The notes beneath the pieces are model-generated. The model was not told the DNA's origin. It saw only the letters and a list, made by a program, of their open reading frames with translations, and ran no database searches. 64,000 nt of DNA from Flagellimonas hymeniacidonis (lineage in GTDB: Bacteria; Bacteroidota; Bacteroidia; Flavobacteriales; Flavobacteriaceae). A program made the translations under genes and the position numbers. Location: assembly GCF_008040165.1 (NCBI RefSeq), contig NZ_VRUR01000002.1:1054001-1118000 (forward strand), written 5' to 3'. Positions 36,874 through 46,306 of this stretch are shown here, piece after piece; the first letter of the stretch is position 1, and each line of letters opens with the position of its first letter.

Positions 36874-38010
36874 TTAAAGTCTAACGTCGAGGTCAAATCG
36901 TATGCGGCTTCCGGTTTCTTTGGCTTGGCCCAAGGGAACAAGCTGTTCCACAAAATAATATTTCATCGTTAGGCTTAGGTTTTTTTGGATCATTCGACCT
37001 GCCACCAGTTCTATTCCCTTAAAGTTGGTCAGTCGGCCATCCGGCGAATCAAAGGCGGAATAGTCCCATCTGGCCCAATCGTTCTGCGCCAAAAAATCTA
37101 CCGCTGAATAGCGTTGCAACCATGCATAACTGACCTTGAACAACCAGTCCTTTCTCTGTCTTAGGCCGCCATATTTAAACCCCACGACCAAGCCAGACTT
37201 TTCTCCCTTTAAATTTTCGGGAATGGAATCTAATTGGTCATAATCTTGGATGTTTTGGTACAGATCAAGTTCCATGGCAATCCCGGGACTGTTAAGCAAT
37301 TTTACCCTCGTCCCAAGATGTAAGATGGTATAATCCAGTACGAAGGTATCACCGCCATCCGGAATATTGGGTATATTTTTAAACAGGTATATGGACGGAA
37401 ACAGCTCCACCCGTTTCTCTGAAAACGAGGCGTATACTTGATATCCTTGAAAATAGGCGTCTTGATCAAAAGACTTGCCGGAAGTGGATATGATAAAATG
37501 TCCTCCTCTGAGCTCCAAAATATCAACAACACCAGATGGGAAAGGAAAGCTTTTGCCCAAAGAAACCCCTTCCGGAAACACATTGTCGCTCCAAAAAAGT
37601 TCATTGCTCTTTGCAAATGGAAATGAATTTTTACCCACCCAAAAAGCAAAGGTGGACCACTTGCCTTGAAAGTATGCTTTTTCCAAAGCAATGGGCAGAG
37701 TGCCAAATTCTCGAAAGTTGTCCCCCAAAGTGAGTTGCGGGTCCTGTTGTTTGCGGGGATTGCCCGTACGGATACGCAAACCTGCTTGGTACCATTCATC
37801 TCCGTATGTGGCACCTGCTCGTGCCCTATACCTAAGTCGGGAACGATCATTCCTAAAAGTGCCATCAGATTTTTGAGAATTCCAATCCTGTTCGACTCTA
37901 AATCGAAAATCGGCAGAAAAATCCAATTTAGATAAGAGCGAATCTTTTTGGGCCTGAAGTGATGTTGCCACTAGGCTTGCGCAAAGTATCAAAATTAATA
38001 TGCGCCTCAA
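36874..38010 (-). CDS. porin-like outer-membrane protein
   Basis: A 378-residue protein with a signal peptide (SLVATSLQAQ). The mature chain is a series of beta-strands with alternating residues: FSADFRFRVEQDW, RSRLRYRARAGATYG, YQAGLRIRTGNPRK, AYFQGKWSTFAFWVGKN, and it ends IRFDLDVRL. The pattern and length fit a 16-stranded porin like those annotated as putative porins in Bacteroidota. Substrate unknown. No neighbour suggests a specific transport role. Confidence 0.75.
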   Translation of the reverse strand: MRRILILILCASLVATSLQAQKDSLLSKLDFSADFRFRVEQDWNSQKSDGTFRNDRSRLRYRARAGATYGDEWYQAGLRIRTGNPRKQQDPQLTLGDNFREFGTLPIALEKAYFQGKWSTFAFWVGKNSFPFAKSNELFWSDNVFPEGVSLGKSFPFPSGVVDILELRGGHFIISTSGKSFDQDAYFQGYQVYASFSEKRVELFPSIYLFKNIPNIPDGGDTFVLDYTILHLGTRVKLLNSPGIAMELDLYQNIQDYDQLDSIPENLKGEKSGLVVGFKYGGLRQRKDWLFKVSYAWLQRYSAVDFLAQNDWARWDYSAFDSPDGRLTNFKGIELVAGRMIQKNLSLTMKYYFVEQLVPLGQAKETGSRIRFDLDVRL

Positions 38011-38162
38011 ATTGAAATCAAGGTTGGATTATCAATCATGGTATACTGCAAGGTTGTACAACGAAGGTCGTGGAATTTCGCGGCATAATCAAGAAATAAT
38101 ACCAAACCATAAGCAAGGTTTAGAATGGTATCCAACTTCATTGGAGCCAATCAAACTGGCCT

Positions 38163-39662
38163 CTAGTTGGACGTCTGATCTATAAATTCATCCACATCTT
38201 TTTTAAACTTGGCCATGGAAGGCAAATGCGTATACATCATATGGCCAGCCTCATAATATTTCATGATGATGTTCTTTTTCAGCTCAGCATCCAATCCCAT
38301 ATGATTGATGGAGTGTTCGACTCCGTAAAAGACCGTGGCCAAATCGTAATACCCATTCAGAATAAGGATTTTTAAATCTGGATTTCGTTTCATGGCTGAG
38401 GTCATATCGGGTAAAGTTGTAACCGCCACCTGCATGTTCCATATTACATTACCTCCATGATTCCAATCCCATTTAAACCCTTTACGGGTACTGGCACTAG
38501 TGGTGTAGCTCAAATCTTTTCTCACCTTAAGATCATTATAGAGATAGTCTTTAAAAGCGGCGATATAGGGTGGGGAAATGGCATCACTTTGTGGGTCGGT
38601 CAAGGAGGATTGCGACAATACATCTTCGTTTATTCCGGTAAACCTAGAGTCTAACCTTCCCACTGTAAGTCCCTTATCTCGAAGTAGTTCCTGAAAATAC
38701 TCACCATTGGTTACCCGGAGGTCCGCTTTTAAATAGAAATCTTGGCTTAAACCGGAATAATCTGCTAACTTTTGGGCAACAGCTGCCTTTTCCGATGCGC
38801 TTAATTGATCACCTTTGAGTAGGGCAGGGGCGTATTCGTTTTGTGTAAAGCCGCGAACCTCATCCAAAAAGGATTCCAAGCTATCACCTTTGTTTTTTAC
38901 TTTGTTATGATACCAAGCTGTGGCCGCATAGGTAGGATAGTGAATCAAATAGGCGGTATCGTCACCTGGCCCAAACAGCAAATGCTGTAAATCAAAAACT
39001 GCCGATACCATGATTATGCCGTTCATGGCAATTCCTTTATCTTGAAGGTGCTTTACCAGGCCGGCATTTCTAAACGTGCCGTAGCTTTCGCCAAGCAGGT
39101 ATTTAGGTGCGTTCATTTTTTCGGCTTTGATAATAAACTGTTCTATAAAAAGGCCAATGCTTCTAATATCTTGGTCCACACCCCAAAAATCTTCCCATTT
39201 GGCTTCGCCAATGGGTTTGCTAAAGCCAACACCCACCGGATCTATCATCACCAAATCTGCTTTATCTAAAATGGAAAATTCGTTGTTGACCACCTTGTAC
39301 GGAGCCGGTTTGGTATAGTTGGGATCATTGATTTCGATACGCTTAGGCCCCAAAACCCCAAAATGCAACCAAAAGGAAGCGGACAAAGGGCCACCATTAA
39401 AAGCAAAGACAATGGGCCTGTTGTTGGCGTTGGTCTTTCGGTAATGAGTAAACCCGAACAGGGCTATGGGTTTGTCGTTTTCATCACGTAATTGTACCGT
39501 GCCCGTTTCTGTGGCAAGGGTTATGGTTTTACCGTTGATGGTCACGGATTGGGTGGAGCTGAATATTTCTCCATCAGGAATTTCTTTTTTTTCTGATTTT
39601 TCTTGGGCAAACGCTACAAAGATAAACAGTGCAAGCGCCATTGTTAACAATTGGTTTTTCAT
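38163..39662 (-). CDS. S10-family serine carboxypeptidase-like protein
   Basis: A 499-residue exported protein (signal MALALFIFVAFAQ). It shows the peptidase S10 layout: FAFNGGPLSASFWLHFGVLGP (oxyanion region), the nucleophile LLGESYGTF, the acid LNGYYDLATVFYG and the His in YEAGHMMYTHLP. Such enzymes remove C-terminal residues in the periplasm or outside the cell. It is a single gene. Confidence 0.88.
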   Translation of the reverse strand: MKNQLLTMALALFIFVAFAQEKSEKKEIPDGEIFSSTQSVTINGKTITLATETGTVQLRDENDKPIALFGFTHYRKTNANNRPIVFAFNGGPLSASFWLHFGVLGPKRIEINDPNYTKPAPYKVVNNEFSILDKADLVMIDPVGVGFSKPIGEAKWEDFWGVDQDIRSIGLFIEQFIIKAEKMNAPKYLLGESYGTFRNAGLVKHLQDKGIAMNGIIMVSAVFDLQHLLFGPGDDTAYLIHYPTYAATAWYHNKVKNKGDSLESFLDEVRGFTQNEYAPALLKGDQLSASEKAAVAQKLADYSGLSQDFYLKADLRVTNGEYFQELLRDKGLTVGRLDSRFTGINEDVLSQSSLTDPQSDAISPPYIAAFKDYLYNDLKVRKDLSYTTSASTRKGFKWDWNHGGNVIWNMQVAVTTLPDMTSAMKRNPDLKILILNGYYDLATVFYGVEHSINHMGLDAELKKNIIMKYYEAGHMMYTHLPSMAKFKKDVDEFIDQTSN

Positions 39663-39743
39663 TTGGTATATTCTATCAATTAGACTGTTTTTTGAACTTT
39701 TGCGGGACGTTGTTTGATTACTGTACTGCTGAAGTTTAGGGTA

Positions 39744-40151
39744 TCATTGCAAAACTTCACTAATTTGAACAACGGGTTGAATGTTGGTGTAGTTTGGAAT
39801 GTCGCCAACTATTTTTTCTGCATTTGGCCCAAAAGAATTTTGATATGCTGAGAGTTTGTCAAAGTATAAATAGCCAATGGCCAAATATGGAATTGGCTCA
39901 TCTGGCGTTCTGCCCGAGATTCCCTTATCAATGGTATATAACTTTAAAGAATCCCCCAGTACACGGGCAACCATGGGCATGTGTTTGTTGGAATAGTAGT
40001 CCATATCAAACGTTTTCCCCTCACTATTTGGATATAGAATGGTTACTTTGACCATACCTTCTTTGGTTGTAGAAGATTCCATTTTTGTTTGTTTGCAGCT
40101 GGCAAGAAGCACAACAACGCCAAGGACTAAGAGTATAATGTTGGTTTTCAT
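39744..40151 (-). CDS. EthD-domain lipoprotein
   Basis: A 135-residue lipoprotein (signal LGVVVLLASC). The rest is an EthD dimeric alpha+beta barrel: VKVTILYPNSEGKTFDMDYYSNKHMPMVARVL, then YLAIGYLYFDKLSAYQNSFG. Only fragments of that stretch are cited here as markers. EthD proteins are small and of unclear activity, first found with ether-degrading P450 genes. A lipid anchor is unusual for this fold. Confidence 0.75.
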   Translation of the reverse strand: MKTNIILLVLGVVVLLASCKQTKMESSTTKEGMVKVTILYPNSEGKTFDMDYYSNKHMPMVARVLGDSLKLYTIDKGISGRTPDEPIPYLAIGYLYFDKLSAYQNSFGPNAEKIVGDIPNYTNIQPVVQISEVLQ

Positions 40152-40294
40152 TTTATTGGTTTTATGATTTGTAGAAAGTTACCATTTTTTGCAGACTATT
40201 TAAATGGTCTTTATGGATTTACGTTTAAACAAGTTCTATGAAAAAATAAAGTTTATTGAATTTTTGTTCAATATGATCAATACCCGAGACATCC
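40152..40294. other. intergenic, nothing recognised
   Basis: AT-rich sequence upstream of the EthD gene. I see no gene, hairpin or repeat. Confidence 0.5.
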
Positions 40295-40723
40295 TTAGTC
40301 GAAATCTATCAGAGTATGGCCAATACACTGAGGTGTATTTAACATTTGTTTTATGAGAAAATCTTGAATATCTAAATAAGGATCCTTGGTATTATCAGTG
40401 AACTTGGAGGCCACAAGTTCAAGAACTTTCTCTTTTTTTTCTGATTCCCCTTTTTACCTAGTTCGCTTGAAAATTCTGTTGAGCAAATTTTTGGATACGA
40501 GGGTTATTAATAGAATAATCAAAAAATCATTAGGAATATATATAAAATGTTCTCCTCCGGAACTTCTATTTCTTATGCAAATTTTATTATTGTGGATGAA
40601 AATATCCGTACTGTTGACCAAACCCTGTTGGTAAAAAGTGTACTTGTTTTTCATATAGCTATATTTTACATCTGGAAAATTCTTATTGGTACGAATTTGT
40701 CCAGCATTATAGCTATGACAAGT
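40295..40723 (-). pseudogene. interrupted reading frame, possible decayed gene
   Basis: One minus-strand frame stays open from about 40726 to 40295 except for a single TAA at 40454-40456. The first part reads GQIRTNKNFPDVKYSY then MKNKYTFYQQGLVNST and a hydrophobic stretch (DFLIILLITLVSKNLL). The second part reads KEKVLELVASKFTDN and DPYLDIQDFLIKQML. The composition looks protein-like. I do not recognise a family. It may be a gene with a nonsense mutation, or two chance frames. Confidence 0.35.
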
Positions 40724-42895
40724 CTATTTTTTTGTTTCTACCAGCTCCAATTGATCGATGCTTACATTGGTCATAAACATACCGTAATTTACAGCAGCTT
40801 TGTTTTTCTCCAAAGTATCAATGGTGCCTACTGCCTTACCATCAAATAGGCGAACACGATCACCTACCTTAAATACTGGTCTGGGTTTGCTCTTTTCTTT
40901 CTGGATGGCCTTTTTCTTTTCAACTTTCTTTTCTTGCCTGACCTTTACAATCTTCTTTTCCAGTTCTTGTGCCACTTGTTTCTTCTGTGCTTGTTTGGCC
41001 TTGGCTTGCTTGGCTGATGTTTTTCTACGTTTGCTATTTTCCGTTTCCACTATTCTAAGTAGCTCAGAGATTAGAGGTCGCTTTTTATGGTCTATAAAAT
41101 ACCTTTCCGCAGCCGTATTAATTTTATCTCCCAATTGGATCATACGTTGGTTATGGTCGTACAATTCTTGGTAATTTTCCAACTTGGATTTTATTTTGGC
41201 ATTTAGTTTTTCCAAACGTTCTGCTTCATCACGTGCTTTGGTTTCTTCATCTTGCAACCGGGAACCGGTCTGGACCATTTTGGAGCGTTCTTTTTGCAAT
41301 TTGGCAATAGTGGCATCAAAGCGCACCTTGCCACGTTCGATTTTTTTCTTGGCTTTATTAATAAGGGAATAGGGAATACCATTTTTTTGAGCCACTTCAA
41401 ACGTAAAAGAACTACCGGCTTCTCCCAAAATCAATTGAAAAGTAGGTTCCAAGGTTTTGGAGTTGAACAACATGTTAGCATTGGTAGCATGCGGTAATTC
41501 ATCAGCTAAAGCTTTTAAATTCGCATAATGGGTGGTTATTACCCCGTAGGCCTCACGTTCATAAAAAATTTCCAAGAAGGCTTCCGCCAACGCTCCGCCC
41601 AATTCTGGATCACTACCGGTACCAAACTCATCAATTAAAAATAGGGTCCTGTCATTACATCGCTTTAAGAATTGGTTCATGTTCTTTAAACGGTAACTGT
41701 ACGTACTTAGATGATTTTCAATGGATTGATTATCTCCAATATCCGTTAAAATCTTGTCGAACAAACAAACCGTACTACGTTCATGGACTGGAATCAGCAA
41801 GCCACTTTGTAGCATTACCTGTAAAAGCCCAATCGTCTTTAAAGTGATGCTTTTTCCACCGGCATTGGGCCCGGAAATGACGATTATTCTATTTTCTTTA
41901 TGTAATTGAATGGTCTGTGGCCAAGTCTTTTCTCGTTTGAGTTTGTTGGTCAGAAAGAGTAGGGGATGATAGGCATCCCGTAGAAACAATTCCTTTTCTT
42001 CATTGATTTCTGGAAGCAGGGCATTCATATCCAAAGCATATTTTGCTTTTGCTGCGGTAATGTCTATATGAATAAGATGATTTTGATATTGCTTTAACAG
42101 ATAGTCGTAAGGCCTCATGGTATCCGTAAGTTGGTTTAGGATACGTTGGACTTCTTCTTTTTCCTCAAACTCTAAATTACTGAGTTCTCTTACGAAATTG
42201 AGTGTGGTTTCTGGAACAATGTACACAATGCTGCCCGTTTTGGAACTGCCCATCATTGTTCCTTTCACCTTTTTACGATGCATTGCTTTCACCGCTAAAA
42301 CTCTTCGATTATCCACTACAGATTCGCGAATATCATCAAGAAAATCCTGGGATTGATATTTGGACAGAGCAACTCCAAAGCTCTGATTGATTTTTCCGCG
42401 GACTTCATTGATTTGCATTCGTATGTTACGTAATTCATCTGAGGCGTCATCTCTTACTTCCCCAAACTTATCAATCACATTATCTATGGATGTTGGGATT
42501 TCAGTATTCGCTTCTAATTTTTCGGTGCTTGCAAAGAGTAGGGGGTAGTACTCTTTAAATTTTTTAAAGAATTTTTGATGTAAGGCTATGGTTTTGCAGA
42601 TGTTTCCAATTCTTCTGAATCCTGAAATCTCTAAAGTGGTGTTTTCAATTTTTAGCAACTTCAATTCCCCATTGATACTGTCAAAACCATGGTTGGGAAT
42701 TCGGTTATCATTGGAAAAGGAGGCTAAATATTCAGATGTCTGGCCTAAAACCTCCAGGAGTTGCTGCTTATCCTTTAGCGGTTTGATTTCGGCAGCTGCC
42801 TCTTTACCCAATTCAGTATTACAGCGTGCGGCAAGCTGCTCCAATACTGTTGGAAACTCTAAATCTTGAAGTGTTTTGGGATGGATGCTTTGCAT
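40724..42895 (-). CDS. MutS2-family ATPase lacking the Smr domain
   Basis: A 723-residue protein. The N-terminal lever and clamp region begins MQSIHPKTLQDLEFPTVLE; the ATPase has Walker A ISGPNAGGKSITLKTIG, Walker B TLFLIDEFGTGSDPELG and the ITTHYANLK loop. After that comes a long charged coiled coil (Lys/Ala/Glu-rich) and a C-terminal KOW-like barrel (VGDRVRLFDGKAVGTID). Full MutS2 ends in a Smr endonuclease domain, which is missing here. MutS2 acts on stalled ribosomes or recombination intermediates; without Smr it may only bind and separate. Confidence 0.87.
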   Translation of the reverse strand: MQSIHPKTLQDLEFPTVLEQLAARCNTELGKEAAAEIKPLKDKQQLLEVLGQTSEYLASFSNDNRIPNHGFDSINGELKLLKIENTTLEISGFRRIGNICKTIALHQKFFKKFKEYYPLLFASTEKLEANTEIPTSIDNVIDKFGEVRDDASDELRNIRMQINEVRGKINQSFGVALSKYQSQDFLDDIRESVVDNRRVLAVKAMHRKKVKGTMMGSSKTGSIVYIVPETTLNFVRELSNLEFEEKEEVQRILNQLTDTMRPYDYLLKQYQNHLIHIDITAAKAKYALDMNALLPEINEEKELFLRDAYHPLLFLTNKLKREKTWPQTIQLHKENRIIVISGPNAGGKSITLKTIGLLQVMLQSGLLIPVHERSTVCLFDKILTDIGDNQSIENHLSTYSYRLKNMNQFLKRCNDRTLFLIDEFGTGSDPELGGALAEAFLEIFYEREAYGVITTHYANLKALADELPHATNANMLFNSKTLEPTFQLILGEAGSSFTFEVAQKNGIPYSLINKAKKKIERGKVRFDATIAKLQKERSKMVQTGSRLQDEETKARDEAERLEKLNAKIKSKLENYQELYDHNQRMIQLGDKINTAAERYFIDHKKRPLISELLRIVETENSKRRKTSAKQAKAKQAQKKQVAQELEKKIVKVRQEKKVEKKKAIQKEKSKPRPVFKVGDRVRLFDGKAVGTIDTLEKNKAAVNYGMFMTNVSIDQLELVETKK

Positions 42896-42948
42896 TTTCT
42901 TTTACTAGCAGCACAAAGATAGCTCAATGATGCTTTGAAAAGTTTTGT

Positions 42949-43551
42949 TTAATTATAAACTCGAATTACTTCTCCGTTTCCTTTCCCCATCACGCTTCTT
43001 ACGTAGGCATTAACAGCCTTTTCCATTGAAATAGGGGTATGTCCTTGAAAGTAATCTTTATACTTTTCATAAGCATCTATAACTAATTCCAATGAAACTA
43101 CGTTGAGGCGAATCCCATTTTCAATCTCTAAAGCTGCAGCTTGTACAAAACTATGAATACCGCCATTGACCATGGCAGCACTTGCTGTTTTTACTACTGG
43201 ATCATCGGCCAATACTCCCGTAGAGAGCGTAATTGAACCACCAGGATTTAAAAAGTGTTGTCCAATGCGGACCAAGTTTACCTGTCCCATCAATTTACTG
43301 CGAAGACCGATATAATAATCTTCTTCTGATAAGTCATTAAAGCTGGCCCATTTTGCTTCTCCTGCTATGCAGACAATGGCATCCAATTTTCTTGTTTTTT
43401 CAAATAACTGTGTGATAGATGTACTATCCGCAATATCTACTGTTACATCTCCTGAATTTCTTCCAGCAATGATGACCTCATTGCCTTCTAAAAAGTGATT
43501 TGTTACTTTGCTGCCTATTGTGCCTTTTCCACCTATAATCAATATTCTCAT
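42949..43551 (-). CDS. short-chain dehydrogenase/reductase
   Basis: A 200-residue short SDR. The cofactor loop is IIGGKGTIGSKV at the N-terminus and IAGEAKWASF replaces the usual NNAG. The catalytic Tyr-x3-Lys is not obvious: the place expected for it reads STGVLADDPVVKTASAAMVNGG, so activity could be lost or altered. It lies 20 bp downstream of the YfcC-like transporter gene and may share its transcript. Confidence 0.75.
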   Translation of the reverse strand: MRILIIGGKGTIGSKVTNHFLEGNEVIIAGRNSGDVTVDIADSTSITQLFEKTRKLDAIVCIAGEAKWASFNDLSEEDYYIGLRSKLMGQVNLVRIGQHFLNPGGSITLSTGVLADDPVVKTASAAMVNGGIHSFVQAAALEIENGIRLNVVSLELVIDAYEKYKDYFQGHTPISMEKAVNAYVRSVMGKGNGEVIRVYN

Positions 43552-43571
43552 TCCAATCTGAATTTATCCTT

Positions 43572-45077
43572 TCAAAGATATACACTAATCGTAAGTATCA
43601 CCATCGATAGGATGCCTAAAATTAGGACTAAGGGCCAAACAAATTTCAGCCATTTATCATAACCAACATTCACCAAGGCCAGCGAAGCTAGAATTATCCC
43701 GGTCGGATTGATAAATTTGAATAGCCCTACCCCATACTGATATGCATTGACCATGATTTCCCTACCTATCCCAACACTGTCGGCCAAAGGAGACATAATG
43801 GGCATGGTAAGTACCGCCATTCCTGAAGAAGAAGGAATAAAAAAGGTTAATCCGCTGTAAAGCATAAGCGTTACATTTATGAACAATCCTTTATGCATTC
43901 CTGAAGTGAGCTCACTGGCATAGTATAACAAGGTGTCGCTCACCTGACCATCTTCCATAAGCACAGTGATTCCTCTTGCAATGCCAATAATGAATGCCAC
44001 TCCTAATAGGTCCTTTGCACCGGACATGAATTCATTTACAAATTGCTTTTCATTAAGTCTAGTGATAATGCCAATCAATAACGCACCAGCTAAAAACACC
44101 GAGGTCATTTCTAAAAACCACCATCCCAATTGGGAAACCCCGTAAACCATAACTAGAAAACAATTTGAAAAAACAAATAGTACCAATTTGAGTTTGGTGG
44201 TAAGTCTGGTGGTCGCGGTACTGGAAATTCCAGAAAACAAACCTTCAATTTCTTCTTTCTGATCATAGATTAGGGATTGTTCTGGCTTTTTCTTAACCCG
44301 TTGGGCATATCGAATGATGTAAGCAATACAAATAATCAACCCTAGCACAAGCATGATTAATCGTCCATTGAGTCCTTCAGTCCAATTGATTCCCGCAGCA
44401 TCAGATGCAATAATGGTACTAAATGGATTAATTGTGGACGCTAGAGTACCAATGGAAGAACCAATATAGATTGATGCTATGCATGCTAGCGCATCGTACT
44501 TTGCAGCCAAGAAAATGGGGATTAAAATGGGATAAAAAGCAATGGTTTCTTCTTCCAGTCCGAAAGTAGTACCACCTAATGCAATCAAGCTAGTTACCAT
44601 GATGATTAAAATGAATTCCCTGCCTTTTAGTTTTTGGGCCAACCACGCAATTCCCGCTTCAAAAGCTTTGGTAGCATTTACAATGCTAATGAGTCCACCT
44701 ATGATCAAAACTAGCAGGATAATATCAGCAGATTGCATAATTCCTTTTAATGGGGCTTGAATAAAGCCCACAAAACCTTGAGGTTGCCCTTTCAATTTCT
44801 GGTAGGTGTTGGGAATGCTTATGGCTCTGGAGATGGCACCATCCCTGAATTTTTCAATGGGAATTTGAATTGTCAAATCATCCAATGTTTGTTGTGTGGC
44901 TTCTAAAGTGATGCTATTCCCTTTGGAGGTTTTTATAAATGTATCAGTATCCAAATCATAGGAAAGTCTATCATATTCTCCAGCGGGGATAATCCACGTT
45001 AGCAGAGAAACTACTGCAGCTATGATAAACAGTACGGTATGTGCGGTGGGAAATTTAATTTTTTGGAGGACTGACAT
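43572..45077 (-). CDS. YfcC-family (DcuC-like) transporter
   Basis: A 501-residue inner-membrane protein with about twelve helices. It has the family N-terminus (FPTAHTVLFIIAAVVSLLTWIIPAGEYDR), the segment GTTFGLEEETIAFYP and SIGTLASTINPFSTIIAS, cited as short markers. YfcC-like proteins export or exchange basic amino acids or dicarboxylates. The SDR gene follows 20 bp downstream. The substrate cannot be fixed from sequence. Confidence 0.87.
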   Translation of the reverse strand: MSVLQKIKFPTAHTVLFIIAAVVSLLTWIIPAGEYDRLSYDLDTDTFIKTSKGNSITLEATQQTLDDLTIQIPIEKFRDGAISRAISIPNTYQKLKGQPQGFVGFIQAPLKGIMQSADIILLVLIIGGLISIVNATKAFEAGIAWLAQKLKGREFILIIMVTSLIALGGTTFGLEEETIAFYPILIPIFLAAKYDALACIASIYIGSSIGTLASTINPFSTIIASDAAGINWTEGLNGRLIMLVLGLIICIAYIIRYAQRVKKKPEQSLIYDQKEEIEGLFSGISSTATTRLTTKLKLVLFVFSNCFLVMVYGVSQLGWWFLEMTSVFLAGALLIGIITRLNEKQFVNEFMSGAKDLLGVAFIIGIARGITVLMEDGQVSDTLLYYASELTSGMHKGLFINVTLMLYSGLTFFIPSSSGMAVLTMPIMSPLADSVGIGREIMVNAYQYGVGLFKFINPTGIILASLALVNVGYDKWLKFVWPLVLILGILSMVILTISVYL

Positions 45078-45150
45078 CAGTTGGTTTTAATTTTTGGTGA
45101 TTGGGCAAGATATTATTTTTAGATTTATCCACGGAAATGAGGAAAATTTA

Positions 45151-45816
45151 ATGAATGTATCTATAGACCCAAGCTGGAAATTTCATTTACAAACTGAGTT
45201 TGAGAAACCATATTTTAAGGAGCTTGCCCAGTTTGTAAAACAAGAATACCAAAAGTTTACATGCTACCCAAAAGGGCGAGATATTTTTGCTGCTTTTGAT
45301 CATTGTCCTTTTCAGGAAACAAAAGTGGTGATTATTGGACAAGATCCTTATCATGGACCAAACCAGGCCAATGGCCTGTGCTTTTCTGTAAAGGATGGAA
45401 TTCCCCATCCACCATCATTGGTGAATATTTTTAAGGAAATTAAGGTAGATACGGAACAGCCCTATCCAAAAAGTGGCAATTTGGAGCGTTGGGCACAGCA
45501 GGGAGTTCTGCTTTTAAATGCCACGCTAACGGTAAGGGCACATCAAGCGGGAAGCCATCAAAAAAAGGGATGGGAACAATTTACCGATGCGGTCATTAGC
45601 AAAGTTTCCACAGAGCAGGAAGGGATTGTTTTTTTGCTTTGGGGTGGTTTTGCAAAAAAGAAATCGGTTTTAATAGATAAGACCAAACATCATATTCTTA
45701 CCTCTGGTCATCCATCTCCCTTAAGCGCAAATAGAGGTCTTTGGTTTGGCAATCAACATTTTAGCAAAACAAATGTCTTGCTTGCCCAAATAGGAAAGAA
45801 GTTGATAAGTTGGTGA
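45151..45816 (+). CDS. ung: uracil-DNA glycosylase Ung
   Basis: A 221-residue base-excision enzyme removing uracil from DNA. The water-activating loop GQDPYHGP is at residues 63-70 (Asp65) and the DNA-intercalating loop HPSPLS at 187-192 (His187). I choose the ATG at 45151, preceded by AGGAAAATTTA, because the upstream extension to 45094 is foreign to the family. A short AT-rich hairpin (45831-45847) lies 14 bp after the stop. Confidence 0.96.
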   Translation: MNVSIDPSWKFHLQTEFEKPYFKELAQFVKQEYQKFTCYPKGRDIFAAFDHCPFQETKVVIIGQDPYHGPNQANGLCFSVKDGIPHPPSLVNIFKEIKVDTEQPYPKSGNLERWAQQGVLLLNATLTVRAHQAGSHQKKGWEQFTDAVISKVSTEQEGIVFLLWGGFAKKKSVLIDKTKHHILTSGHPSPLSANRGLWFGNQHFSKTNVLLAQIGKKLISW

Positions 45817-45830
45817 ATTATTTTTCGAAA

Positions 45831-45847
45831 GTATTTTCTTAAAATAC
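45831..45847. terminator. weak AT-rich hairpin after ung
   Basis: GTATTTT and AAAATAC form a 7-bp stem with a 3-base loop. It has no T tail and is AT-rich, so termination is doubtful. Confidence 0.25.
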
Positions 45848-45901
45848 CTCAAGAATTCGTACGTTTATGTAATAATAAGCTTACCAGAAAAACCTCATAA
45901 A

Positions 45902-46306
45902 TTGCGCCGACTAAAATCAGTTTTACTTGTTGATGATGATGACACCACTAACTTTCTAAATAGGTTTTTTGTAAAACAATTGGATGGTAATTTAACTGTT
46001 AACACTATGTGTAATGGTAAAGAAGCCATAGAGTTTTTAGCATCTTCTTTGGATGAAGATAGTATGCCTTGCCTGCTTATTCTTGATACCAACATGCCGG
46101 TCATGGACGGCTGGAAATTTCTGGATACTTTTGAGGAAAAGTTTGATGACCACTTTAAAAAGAACGTGGTAATTATTATGTTGACGGCATTGGATACAGA
46201 AGAGACTACTGCTTTGGCCATGTCCAACCCCAACGTTACCGGGACCGCACAAAAGCCACTTTCGGATTTGAAGTTTAGGGTTTTGATAAATAAATACTTT
46301 TCCTAA
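45902..46306 (+). CDS. single-domain response regulator
   Basis: A 134-residue CheY-like receiver without an output domain. It has the acidic pocket LLVDDDDTT (residues 8-16), the phosphoacceptor Asp62 in LILDTNMPVMDG, MLTALD (Thr/Ser position) and the Lys in AQKPLS. The start is TTG at 45902 (reading RRLKSVLLVDDD), since no ATG is in frame nearby. No histidine kinase is in the window, so it is an orphan. Its 3' end overlaps the convergent binding-protein gene by 4 bp. Confidence 0.88.
   Translation: MRRLKSVLLVDDDDTTNFLNRFFVKQLDGNLTVNTMCNGKEAIEFLASSLDEDSMPCLLILDTNMPVMDGWKFLDTFEEKFDDHFKKNVVIIMLTALDTEETTALAMSNPNVTGTAQKPLSDLKFRVLINKYFS

Noticed and set aside
37302..37865. 187-codon open frame on the minus strand inside the porin gene in another frame
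   Set aside because: It overlaps the porin gene completely, and its composition is that of a shadow frame.
40547..40849. 100-codon plus-strand frame running into the MutS2-like gene
   Set aside because: It overlaps the end of a well-supported gene and shows no homology that I can recognise.
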